Assembly (NCBI GenBank): GCA_032191485.1
Contig: JAVDOI010000010.1
Location: 6,689,318 to 6,753,317, forward strand
Origin: Leptoclinus maculatus
Taxonomy: Eukaryota; Chordata; Actinopteri; Perciformes; Stichaeidae
DNA: 64,000 nt
Direction: 5' to 3'
Shown: in pieces, positions 11,889-23,419 of the stretch
How the letters are laid out: every line of letters begins with the position of its first letter
Position numbering within the stretch: the stretch's first letter is position 1
Program-made: the position numbers and the translations under genes
Notes under the pieces: generated by a model
Databases searched by the model: none
Told to the model about the DNA's origin: nothing
The model's input: the letters and a program-made list of their open reading frames with translations, nothing else

Positions 11889-13945
11889 GTACCAGCTGTG
11901 CTCTCTGTTGGAGCTCCCCCTGTCTCTCCTTCAGTGCATTGTCCATGTCTAAGACCTCGTGAGTTCTGTCCTCCAACTCCCTCTGGGTATCACTGTGAAG
12001 CCACACACACATATACTTTAATTCAATAGTTTATCAGAAACTAATACACATTTCCAAAAAAACAAAAACAGTTACTGAGTAACTGGGCGTGTCCTCTGAA
12101 TGTCAGATACAACAGGATGTGATTGTTGCAGGGCCAAATAAAGGGAACATGATTTGAGGACTTCCTATTGTTTATTGGTGAATATTTTTAGGTTGACCTT
12201 TGGTCCGAGTGCTTACAATGTGACTAAAGGTTGACTTGAAGCCATTTAGTGCCTCTTTGTGTGACTGTAATCTTGATCATAAGAATGGTTATGTTCTTCT
12301 TTAAAGGGCTGTTTCTGTACCAAGCATCTTCATGTGTCTGCTAACAAAACGATTCAATCGTTCATGCGTCCAGTTGAGTGCTTGATGTACAACAGCACAT
12401 GGACGTCATCTCCATCTGAGGCTTGTCCCTTGTCCCTGTGTGCAGAAGGATATTTCACATGAGGGCGTAACCTCACCTAAGTTGGACAGTCAGTTTTTCC
12501 ACCGAGGCTTGCCGCTCATCTGCGAAGGTTTGGGTTCTTTGTAGAACATCTCTGAGTTCCCGTAGTTGCTCCAGAGTCTCGGCCAACTCTCCCTGCACCG
12601 CCTGAAGCTGCCCCTCCAGGATCTGGGCCCGCTGGACACAGTTGAGCCTGTCGGCCTCACAGCGATGTAGCTTCTCCTCCAGATCCATCACTGGGAGGGA
12701 AGACACAGAAATGTTAAGAGACAAAGATTCAGATTTTTAAACTGGAGCTGTGTAGCTCCGGCTTCAATCGTCTCTTCTCTGCAAAATCTATCAAATCTAG
12801 TCAAATAAAAAGGGACTGAAATCTCCTGCACTGCACTGAAACTGTGCAACATACCCGTGTCACTCTTGCTGTCGAGCTGCCTCTTCATGTGCTGCAGGCT
12901 TTCGTCCATTCGGCTGATCTGAGAAATCTTGCCGTTGACATCCTTCCTCAACCGCTGCAGCTCCGAGTCTTTAGACACCAGCTCCCCTCGACACGTTGTC
13001 ATCTCTGATGTCAGGTGGCTGCAGGAAGAACAAAGAGAAAAACACGTGAAACAATAATCACTACATAAAGCTTTAAGCAGAATACACATTGCATTGTTGT
13101 TGCAGCAACACGTCCATTTCCTCACCTCAATGTTAGCACGGCTCCCATCGTAGAGTTAGAGAGAAGGAAATCCCTCCAGAACTGTTAGAGTAGCTTAACT
13201 GAGCCGAGTAAACACGCCTTATGATGGCACCTATCAACAACCATCACGCTTTCTTTTTGCTTCGGAGCTTTTAAAATGGGCGAAAAATGAAACTAACCAG
13301 CAGCACTGCAGAATGCAGAATCAGGCTTATATCTCCAAGTCTCAAACAAGTAAGCTCCCCATTTATATACACACATGTATGGGTTGTAGGGGCGAGGAGG
13401 GGAGGGCTGCTTCATGCCTACAGACAAATAGGATGTGGTGTAATCATAAGACTGTCTCACAGACCGAGGCGTTTGATGCAGGTCAAGAATAACAGCACTT
13501 ATAAAAATGTTATGTTAGAAAATAGACTCTAACAAAAGCCCCATACAAAGTACAAGTGTGGGGGAAATATTGAAGCAAATAAACAAAAAACTACTGAAGT
13601 GTGAACCAAAGTAATCTCAAAATATTTGGCATTGACTGTAACATTCTAAATCATTCTTTTACAGCACTGGTGACATAGTTTATGTCTTTAAAATAGTGAT
13701 AAGTCAACAATAATGGTCCTTATACGTAAACACTTCCTTTGTTTCCTTTGTTCCTGAGAGTGGACCGTGAGAGCCCCTGTGTGTACAGGTTTTCCTACCT
13801 GACAGACTCAGACAGATGGCTGCTCTGCTGGTTCATCTCCTGCAGGTCCTTGTCTTTCTCCTGGTTGTCCCGCTCTCTGTTCCTCACCTCAGCCTGCAGA
13901 GTGGCCCGAGCTCGTTCCAGCTGCTGCTCCAGACTGGACACCTGC

Positions 13946-14003
<58 letters not shown>

Positions 14004-17000
14004 CATGAGCGTCCATCATTACTTTCCTACAAACAGGACATCCAGTTCATGCACATTTTCACTAATCATAAACTTTCTATAATACATAACTTATATTCAT
14101 TTGAATGTGCTTCACGGCTGCTCAACATGTAACACTGTATGACCAGAAGAGATAAAGAAACCTATTGATGCCATGAAGAGAAAAGACGCACTTGCCCTCC
14201 ACATCGAGTGGAAAATGCCCCACGGCCTCAGACCCTCAGGGCATCGGAAGGCTTCAAGTTAACCATGAGGCAATTAGTCTGTGGTACTTAATACTTAATA
14301 TACTTAATAATTAGTCTGTGGTTTGGTAATACAATGTGGACCACTGAAGCATAATATAAAGACAAATTATAGGGGCCTTAAAGTGACAGCAGCATCATTT
14401 CCATATCAAGGCCTTGTGGTGTAGAAGGGCAACGAGTTCAAATATAGTTTTAAGGCCTTTATTATCTGAGTTTATACTGTACTTATATGGTGTATTATTT
14501 TAATTGAATTTATTCAAAATACAATTTTTAATAAATGTATAAATAGTACAATTACCACAAACTAATTACAGAAAGTGGGATAAACAGTCATCAACAGTGG
14601 GCCACAGTCCGTGAGTTCTTGAAAGAAAACGTTTTACTTCTCAAACACTTCCACCACTAGCGTCTCGTGCACGGACTCACAGTGCACCTGAGGAAGCATG
14701 AGGCGACAGTGGAGGAAGTGTTTTAAATAGTAAAGTTTTAGCGAAAAATGCATGTGTTTGGTAAGTACTGAGCATACGACTGGATGAACGAGACTTGGAT
14801 TACAGAGTTGTGCGAGAGGTTGCAAATGGATGTTTTGATAAAGTGTTTCTGTTGTTAAACCTGGCCTCCATTTACTTTAATTCAACAAGGATTTACTAAT
14901 GGGAGCTCATTTGAATTGAGTTGGTGCTCAGCCTGTGAAGTTTTTCATGACATTATAAGTGAAATACAAACACAACATTACCTGTTTCTGCAGCTGGCTC
15001 TGACTCTCCTCCAGTTCAGAGATGTGAGCAGTGCTCTCGGTCAGCATGGTCTGCTGCTGCTGGAGAGAAAGCTGCAGCTGCAGGTTCTGCTCACTGGAGC
15101 TCTGACAAACCAGAGTGGCACCGTGGAGCTTCTCCTGCAGAGAGGACACCTGAGGAGGGAGGAACAGGGGAGAGGATAAGCCAGAGGGGGGGGGGGGGAA
15201 TCAACAATGGAAGAGGGGGTAAGATCAAAGATACGAGTGTGTGCAAATCCTCTTGCAAACAGACGATCTCCAAGCTTGAAAGACTGTCTCATTGCATGCA
15301 ACACTGTACCCTGTGTTTGTTCTTCTGCAGCTCACTCTCATAGCTCTTCTTCATCTCGTCCATCTGCTGCAGGTACAAGTTCAGCTCCTCTCTACACGCC
15401 GACAGAGACGACTGTAGTTCGCACACCTGATGCACAAACAGAGGTCATGGATGGTGCACATTAGTGGTTATGGTGGAATTCTGCCAGATTTTTTTTCGCA
15501 CAGTTCAATCTACGTTATTTGTGTTTTATCTACGGTAACCAAACATGTGTACAGACCTTGGTAGCAGACTGAGCCGCCTGCTCTGTGAAACTCTGCAGCA
15601 ACTCCTCGTTGAGTCTTACTTCAACCTGCCGCTGCTGAAATTAAATAAAAATTACAAACAAAGCATACACATGGGTTGAATTATAGTTGTTGTGCCTTTA
15701 ACTTAAGTCTGGAAATCCTGTTCCTGTGCTTTAACCAGTGAAGGTAGTAACATGCACCGATAGGATCCTACATACTGGTAGAAGTGTATCTGACCTGTGT
15801 GAGTTGGTCCACAGAGCTCTGCAGCAGAAGACCTGCGTCCTGAGCATCGTCCCGCTGCCTCTGGAGCGAGCTCAGCTCCTGCTCCGTCACCAACATCCGG
15901 GAATGAGCCTCCTCCACAGACTGCTGCAACTGCAGAAGAGAGAATATACTCTTACTTACTCCAGGTAATGGTCACAGACAGTGTTTCTAGGTGCAAATTA
16001 ACTCAAATAATACCTTAACGTGCATTCATTTGTAGCTAATGAAATGAAGGTTGGTTGAGCTGAATTTAAATGAACTGAAGAACAACAGAGGAGGCTGGAG
16101 GTTCAGTTGAGAGAAACAAAGATGTAGCTGTAGATTCACCAGTTCTATTCTGTGCTGTTGCTCCGTGAGTTGTTGAGATTGTGATTTTTGACACTTGTCC
16201 AAAGACTGCTGGTACTCTCTTTGCTTTTTGGTCATCAGTGACTGGTAATGCTGAAGGGTGCTGGTTTTCTCCTGTTAAGAGTATAAACAGTGGATTTAGA
16301 GAACACACTCACATTATAACACATGACTCAAGTTAATCAGGACTAAAACTCGTAGCCTTTGGCAGATGTTCAGTCATGTTCAAAGACAAATTGACCTGAA
16401 GTTACCTCTGCAAGCCTGGCTTAATGATGTCATCAGGGAATAAAAACACAAGACGACAAAAACATAAAAGAAAAAACAATGTTTGGGTGTGTGGGAAGGA
16501 GTGTAGCGATATACCGGTGTTAAAATAACATGATATTAAAAAAATGAAATACTGATATCATGTTCAGAATACTCATATGATGATATTGTGCCGTTTCTTT
16601 CCGTTCTCACTTTGTCTCCCCCGTTTCCGTAAAAAAAGGGCGTTGGGTGTTATAAGACAGCCGAGTCTGCAGGATACGACGACTGTTCTTTTTGTGCGTT
16701 TTTGTACAGTTATAGCTACAGACTCTCTCTCCCTACACTCGTATTTTGAGTGCAATTTATTTGCCAAGAAAGAGACAAAACACACACTCTTTTGGCCTAA
16801 AAACCTAATATAATGACAGCTCCAGTGTGGGTGTTGTACCAGCAGCTGATTCTCCAGCTCAGTGTTCGTCAGTGCAGCGTGACTGTAGGCCGAGGTTTTC
16901 TCCTGTAACTGTTTCTCCAGCGAAGCCACGCGAGCACTTTTCCTTTTCAACTGAAGTGACACAAAGACAAAAAAACAAACAACAATCTGTAAGAACCAAT

Positions 17001-19969
17001 AATTAGCTCTCAAGCTTGGTAAAATTGGAAAGAATATAAAACCAAAATGATATGATAAATGATAAATACATTATATATCGTCACTGGGTGAGGTTTGTGT
17101 CACTGCTGAATAAATTATAATTTCTCTGAAAAAACAGTAATACAGTTGAGAACATAGAATGAATGTTAATATACTTCAAACAGGAAATCAGGTTGTGTTA
17201 AAGTAAAAAAAAAAAAAAAAAAAATAGATGAAATTATGAAAGGGGGTGAAACATTACCTCTTTCTCTGTGTCAGTGGCCTGGCTGACTTTGTCCAGCAGC
17301 TCCGTGTGGAGGCTCTGATAGTGGGAGGCTCTCTGGCTCATGGAGCTCTGCAGCGAGGAGATCTCCTCCTGGGTTCTGCTCAAACGCTCCTGAAGCCGCT
17401 CCACCAGGCTGTTCTGTTTGGTCCGCTCAGCCTCCATCGACTGCAGCACTCGCAGCAGCTGCTGGTAGCCTTCACCTGCAAGGATGGAGCGACGCGGAAA
17501 GGACAGGAAGGCTTCGATTATTGACATCATATATTAGAGAAAAGTATACAGTATGTGGTACCTGCTAGTGTATACAATATAATCAAAAAAGGAAATCCAT
17601 GAGGGGTAGAATCTTAGATGTATAAAAACAAGGACAAACCTGTTAATAGGCAAAGATAACACAGAATGTAATCAAGTACACAAGAGGTCTGTCAGCATAC
17701 CTGGCTTTAGCTTCAGTAGGTGTGCTGTTCCTAAATAGTTCACTGGGGGAAACATGCAGGGCCTGACGCACAGTGTCCCCACAGCACCCTGAAATAAAAA
17801 ACAACAATAATCATATCATCATCGCCTGTGCAAGATCAGTAAACAAATACGGAAACTTGTTTTGGACGGTTTCTACTACGACACCAAAACCAGGTTTGAG
17901 CAAATGAAAAAACTGATGATGTAACGATCCCTTAGGAGGTCAAACATTACGGGAGAATTAACAAAATCTTGTGACACGAGAACACAAACAACAATGTGAT
18001 TGTGTGTTCATATTCCTCTCCACCTCTCGTAGATGCAGCAGGGACAGTATGGCCTCCAGGCCGGCCAGCTCCGCCTGGCTCTGCTGAGCCTCTCTGTGGC
18101 TCTGGGCATCCCTCTGCTCCTGGCTCTGGGTCAGAGTTCGCAGCTTTTCCAGCTCCTTTCGCAGAGAGGCCAGCTCCCTGAACTCCGCACCCCGCTCTAT
18201 AAGCTGTCGCTCAAGATGTAGGACCTTTTGTCCGGCTTCCTCCAGTTGAGTCTGGAGGCCAGCAGCCGCAGACTTGACCTGCCTCCCCTCCTCCTTCAGC
18301 TGACTGGGAGGCAGGCGTGGGGGAAGATCAGTGATTAAAAAAAAAAGGTGTTACCCAGCAAATCAAAGCTTTGTCTTCTGAAAAAATGTGATTGATAATG
18401 AGAAACATCAGAAATCCTCCAAATTACTTCTGTTTCTACAAACAAAGAAAACAATGTACACCACAAACAATGAAATGAACAATAATCTCACATACCTAAT
18501 TGTTTGGCTCTGTTCTACCTTTCCTTTCTCCAACACCGTGCACTTCATTTCCAACTCCTCTTTCTCTCTGTCACACTCAACAAGACTCTCCTTTAGTTTG
18601 CTCTCACTCTCCATCACCTTCAAAAAAACATTAAAAAACACTTTTATGGCATCAAAGTGCAACAAAAAAAAGGAGTTATTATAAAATGTATATACCTAAA
18701 TCATGAACTCCTTCAAATAAATCAAATATACCCTCTTAAGTTTAATAGAAATGGTAGCCTTATAGTCTTTGAAGGCTTCTTTGAGTTTCTCTGCATTTTG
18801 AAGTGCTTGGTTCCTTTGTTGCTCAGCCCTGTAAGGGATGAGGTAGAAATTAAGTACTAAAGCAATATTAATAATTAGACATAAAATATCTGATTATGTT
18901 TTCAACGAGAGGTCAACGTCAATCACTTCATATAGTTAAATAAAAATATGGATGTACAGGTACCAAACGCAATTATGAGACAAAAGACATTGTAGCAGAT
19001 CCATTTCATATGGTAGACATTTCCAAAAATGTCAGAAGAACTGCAATCTGTAGTCTGTAGAAATGAAATTGTGTGCAGAAGCCAAGCCCAGATAAAAGCA
19101 TCACCGTTTGCCCAGCGCTGCGTTGTTCTCCAGCTCTTCTCTGAGCGCGCTCAGCTCGTCAGTGAGAGTCGCCACCAAAATGTCCCCGTGAGCTGCTGCT
19201 TCCTGGCTACAGTCTGCCCTCAGCTCTGCAGCCCTGGGAAACAAAGACGAGGACAGTTACTCAGGGTATTAATGCTCGGTTCAATCAGAGGTTAGTGTAA
19301 CAGTTTCAAGAAAAAGAAAAATCATTAAAAGCAATAATCCCGCATGCTCTAGTATTAACAGGAATAGTGTCAAAGGTCTAAAGACAATTCTAGTATTATG
19401 AACGACTGACTATGCCCCATAGCACAGTACATAACCTTAACAACAATTCAGTATCCAGTGTATACAAATAGGCATGCAATTGCCACATTAAAATGACATG
19501 AATGAATGAATGAACTAAATCTACAGTAGTCTATGCTGAGGTCAATAGGGTTACTTTAGTTCTGTGGCTTGAGTCTCCAGCTTTGCTTCAAGACAACGAA
19601 TCTGCTCACTCATGACTGCCACACCGTTTTTAACCCCTATCCTGGGGCCTCTGAGGCGGACCTAAAAAACAAAACACATACAGCATATTTATCCACAACA
19701 GCTTCTGTTTGCTAATATCACAGATCTCTTTTGCCAATGTAAAATACAGTGGTTAAAGATTACACCTTTATTCACCCAAATCATCTGTGTCGGGACGATC
19801 GTCATACCTGAGACTTGGAGGTGGCCAATTCATACTGCATAGCATCGAGGTCGCTGATGAGCTGCTCATCCTGCATGGTCAGACAGGCGTTCTCCTGACG
19901 CACACAGCCCCCTCTCTTCCTCGAAGAATAAGACTCCATCCCTAATGACCTGGCCTTGAATGAGGCAGG
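8113..19969 (-). CDS. ccdc18: CCDC18, coiled-coil domain-containing protein 18
   Basis: This is a long coiled-coil protein; the family is linked to centriolar satellites. Exons with matching phase, from 3' to 5': 8113-8937, 9012-9434, 10135-10272, 10426-10554, 11564-11701, 11893-11980, 12477-12690, 12855-13018, 13799-13941, 14982-15149, 15310-15426, 15557-15634, 15795-15929, 16140-16271, 16840-16950, 17258-17475, 17701-17788, 18024-18303, 18496-18617, 18732-18828, 19105-19233, 19555-19661, 19808-19969. They encode about 1,401 residues; the human protein has 1,454. Diagnostic matches include EQLRELRDVLQRTQ, SSEQNLQLQLSLQQQQ, MDNALKERQGEL and, near the end, LTGMLRFVNQTL. Nearly all of it is heptad-rich. 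Exon 9012-9434 carries a QTQL/QTKTQLEQ-type repeat, and the last exon a run of seven Glu from a CTC microsatellite. The N-terminus is unresolved (see the entry at 20298). Confidence 0.92.
10279..10309. repeat. (CA)n tract abutting a CCDC18 3' splice site
   Basis: On the minus strand the (GT)n tract ends in TTTGCAG, the acceptor of exon 10135-10272. Confidence 0.9.
10558..10597. repeat. (CA)n tract abutting a CCDC18 3' splice site
   Basis: On the minus strand the (GT)n tract runs straight into TTAG, the acceptor of exon 10426-10554. Confidence 0.9.
10888..10974 (+). repeat. Second copy of an 87-bp hAT-associated segment
   Basis: It matches 7711-7797 at about 85 of 87 positions in the same orientation. 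It includes GACATGGTTAATATTGTTCC and ends GTGTGTGGCAGAA. It sits in the CCDC18 intron between exons 11564-11701 and 10426-10554, and no transposase frame accompanies it. Confidence 0.85.
11813..11887. repeat. (TG)n microsatellite, about 75 bp
   Basis: An uninterrupted TG tract in a CCDC18 intron, about 5 bp inside the donor of exon 11893-11980. On the minus strand the donor reads GTACAACACAC. Confidence 0.95.
13945..14002. repeat. (CA)n microsatellite abutting a CCDC18 3' splice site
   Basis: On the minus strand the (GT)n tract is followed by CCGCAG, the acceptor of exon 13799-13941. Confidence 0.95.
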
Positions 19970-20297
19970 CTGAATAGGAAGGGAGAACATGGATGTGGAT
20001 GAGAGGTGTGTGAGTTTATGGCAAGGGCTGTATAATGGTTTGTTTATTTATGTTTTGGTCATGAGATGCAGTTTTTACAGATAACCTACATACATACATA
20101 CCCAATGTAAATACACAACAACCTGCAGATGTGGTTTAAGTTATCTACCCACCAATGTTTTTTGTCGAGGGAACAATTACCAGTTTTAAACTATTGCACA
20201 CATACAGTACGTAACACGAGACAATGCGATAGGTAATGTACAGTATATCTGGATGGTTGTTTCTTATTATTTAACTCACAAATATCCTCTTTCTCAC

Positions 20298-20753
20298 CTT
20301 AGAGTTAGAGGAAGGTGGGCTGAGACTGCCAGCAAGCGCATGTCTCTCAGTCGTCCCACTAAGAGGCCTTTCCTGGCAAACACAGCCTCACTGTGATGGA
20401 GGAACATCAGGTGTCTGCAGGTCTCGTACGCTCAGGCAATCAGGACTCTTCTGCTCACCCTCACCTCTGTAATCACGTCCAACTGCCTGACTATAGATTG
20501 TGTTCATAGACAAATCAGTGAAGAAGGAATCGAGAGGGGAGGATAAGGGGTCAAATACAGCATCATACAAACTCTTTGTAATGTCCTCAACTGATGTCTG
20601 TAGGTTCACTCTGTAGTACAAGTGGTGTTGTAACTGTTGGCTACCAACAGCTGGTTCACTGTGAGTTATGTCATGCAGTTAACGTCAGCTCACCTCAATT
20701 TCTGTCCCCCACTTTGCAGACTGAGCTCCGTCAGTCGAAGTAGATTCCTCAAA
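20298..20753 (-). pseudogene. ccdc18: Candidate 5' coding exons of CCDC18 with an in-frame TGA
   Basis: Two segments join in frame to the rest of CCDC18: 20694-20753 and 20298-20658. The first reads NLLRLTELSLQSGGQKLSEP across the junction, resembling the human ELKITEWSLQSLGEELSSV. The second has VEDITKSLYDAVFDPLSSPL and ends LSPPSSNSK at a good donor. However, a TGA at 20388-20390 interrupts the frame, with coding-like sequence on both sides. No ATG is visible upstream in this frame. Either translation starts downstream (for example at MESYSSRK in exon 19808-19969), or an exon boundary is unusual, or the assembly has an error, or this allele is broken. The label marks the interruption; I do not claim that the whole gene is dead. 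Confidence 0.45.
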
Positions 20754-21104
20754 CTGACCACATCTCCTCGTTCTCAAACATTAGCTTAATGAGTACATGT
20801 TGACCTCAGTTTATCAACTTGTCTTGACTTGTTGAGGTTAGCTTCCAGTTGTTCAATCAACACGTCCAACGTGTGTGTATGTTGGGTAAAGAGCAGCTAG
20901 CCTAGCTATGCTAAACGTAAACAAAGATGCTCTATATCAACAGGTGGGTAGCTAGTTCACATTATCGTTCTAATAAAAGCCAAATAAGCTACCAAACCAC
21001 CGGACAGACAACGTTTACGTTTGAAAGAAGTAGTAAAATGTTGTCGTCGTGGTCCTATGAAAGCATAGAATTATGTATTTGAAAAGTTAAACAAAACTTT
21101 CCAG

Positions 21105-21290
21105 GAGACCCGTGTTGGAAGGCAAAGTCCTCGGAACGTTTGTATTTGTAGTCCCCGCCCCACATCCCAACATCGCGTTTCGTGATTGGATAAACTGAAG
21201 CTGTGTGTTATATGATTGGTGGACAAGGTTGTCAATGACAGTGACCGCGAACACTGGCGCGTGCACCAACTGTCACATTTACAACGGTAT
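21105..21290 (-). promoter_or_regulatory. Probable CCDC18 promoter with two CCAAT boxes
   Basis: Two CCAAT boxes on the minus strand lie at 21185-21189 and 21214-21218, 29 bp apart. They stand upstream of the CCDC18 5' exons in a CpG-containing stretch just beyond the MTF2 3' end. Paired CCAAT boxes about three helical turns apart are typical of NF-Y-driven, often cell-cycle-regulated, promoters. The start site is not determined. Confidence 0.45.
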
Positions 21291-21380
21291 CTTTGGCTGA
21301 GGAGGCTCTTGTGTTAAAACATCAACTACAGGCAGCAATTACACATCTAATAAGCAACACAACAGTCCAAAATATCGGCT

Positions 21381-21386
21381 TTTATT
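21381..21386 (-). terminator. MTF2 polyadenylation signal AATAAA
   Basis: A canonical AATAAA on the minus strand about 2.0 kb beyond the MTF2 stop, immediately before the CCDC18 promoter region. It is the most likely distal end of the MTF2 transcript. Confidence 0.5.
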
Positions 21387-23419
21387 CATCCTTTAACTAA
21401 ACAGGTTCAGAAGTATCACGTCAACCTACGCAACGATGTATAAAAATGTAATCGGAATCTCAAGAGACAAAGCAGACGTTACATGTATGTTCTTTGGCTA
21501 CGGAAGCCTGCTGGTAGCCAGTGGTAACAACATGGAGGCTGACTGGCTGAACAGGAGACGAGCTTCACATACACAGACTACATCCGTACAATGAAGAGGC
21601 ATCAATGTCAAAAAGCTCTGTCCATTTAAACAAAAAATAGAAAACATCTGTAAAAAGAGACCACCGAACTAGATGATTTACCTCATGCAATGACATACAG
21701 CACATTAGTTTTCCAGTGACTTGTTCTGACTCAGATTAAACCAGCAAGTGTAGCAGTAAAAATGGACTACAAATTATTTTGTTCGTAGAAAAGAAAAGGC
21801 TTACATACATATGGTCCAAAATAAAATGGAGGACCTAATATAAAAATACTGACCATTAAACACTGAGTGAATAACATATCTAAACCTCATGCCGAGCTGC
21901 AAATGCAGGCCTATGCAATAGTGAAGTTTTTGGATATATCCTGAGTGTGTACACTACAAGGTGAACTCGACTGGAAAAGTAAAGATTGAAATGCATTTTT
22001 GCACCGGTCACACAAACAATTTAAAGACCGAGTCAAATAGTCATAATAATGCTGAAGCGCCCCTTTATCAAGCCGTATGGTCCTTAATCTGACTGAACAT
22101 GATTATCAAGGACCAACTTGCATAGGCAGAAAAAGAAAAAAAAAAACTTCTGAACTCTAAGTATGGAAACTGGGTAAACAACATTCATCTTATGCAGCAC
22201 TTTATTTTTTCATAACTATCAGACAAAGTAAAAACAAAATAGGTCCTTAAAGACTTCAGTCAACAGTAAGTCATTTTAATCGATATAAAAAAAAAAGTTT
22301 AAAAGGATAGTAACTTTTGACGATGGCAGTTGACACTCAAAAAAAATCTTTACTATGAAAACAAAATGTATGCATTTCTGTTTAGAATGGACAAAATTTA
22401 CTGTAAGTCCTGAACATTTAAACACTGAAATGACACGTCATTTGGAGGTTATTTTTCAGAACCTCACATTTAAATGTAAACTGGGAGCGATGACCAACAT
22501 AAAAGGGTTTAAAGAACATTACCATGAAAATGCTGCCTTGTAGGAGCTAAAAAAACTCAAATTATCTGATCAAAAAGGTATAATTTGATATGTGAAACCG
22601 ATAATAAAAAAAAGAAAATGCTGAACAGAAAAAAATACTTATGAGAAAGGACTAGTGGAAAAGGTAATAATAAAATGTAGTATAATTCTATGTAAAACAA
22701 AATATTTGCAGCAGCACATCGCTTCTGTTTTGAGTTGAAGGATATCTCTGCCCAAGGCAACAAGATGGACTCGTAGCTGGGACTGGAGGAGGGGACACTG
22801 TTGTAAATAAAGACATATTTAAGAAGAAAATAAATGTAACAAAAAACATAACTATGTAATTGTCATTGCAGTAGTGAAATTAATGAATTTCTTTTGAATG
22901 CGTCTCTCCCATCCTCCAAGATTTACCATTTAATGCCCGACCAATCACATTCTGTCAAAGAAAACGTACAGTTTCATACTTAACTGGTCTGGGAATAAAA
23001 AGCATATAACTGGATTAAAAATGAAGTACAATAATGATTCACTGTTAGCCTACAGATGCAGTGCACGGATCAATTATGTGCCTCTGAATAAACAGGGCTG
23101 CTGTAAACATTCAAAGCAAATAATGAAAGTTAAAAGCAGAATAACACAAATATGGTGTGGTATAATGACAATGCCTTGATCAAAGAACTGTAATCTTTGT
23201 AACACATGAGGAACAGACATGTTTAAATGTGCACTGAACCAGTAGACTTCACAGTAACAGGAAAACCTCGCTCCTGTCTAAACTAAACAAAGGCATATAT
23301 CAATTAATGCTCTGAATACAGGCTGTGAACACATGTCCTTAGCACAGCCATAAACCTCTTGCAGGCGCTGGTTCAAAGTTGGAAGTGATGACGACAGTGA
23401 CAAGTCTAGGAGGGAGTGT
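21387..23419 (-). other. Probable MTF2 3' UTR
   Basis: About 2 kb of AT-rich sequence with no coding potential between the MTF2 stop and a canonical polyadenylation signal. The assignment rests on position and the absence of another gene. Confidence 0.5.

Noticed and set aside
11722..14082. Open frames with long His-Thr or Cys-Val runs
   Set aside because: These are translations of (CA)n and (TG)n microsatellites next to real exons.
20754..20900. Additional CCDC18 5' exon reading LDVLIEQLEANLNKSRQ
   Set aside because: The frame fits, but the implied intron would be only about 51 nt, the donor is weak and there is no ATG. Kept as a possibility only.
21387..23419. TMED5 hidden downstream of MTF2
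   Set aside because: No GOLD-domain or transmembrane-tail coding sequence was visible on either strand; the stretch behaves as a 3' UTR.
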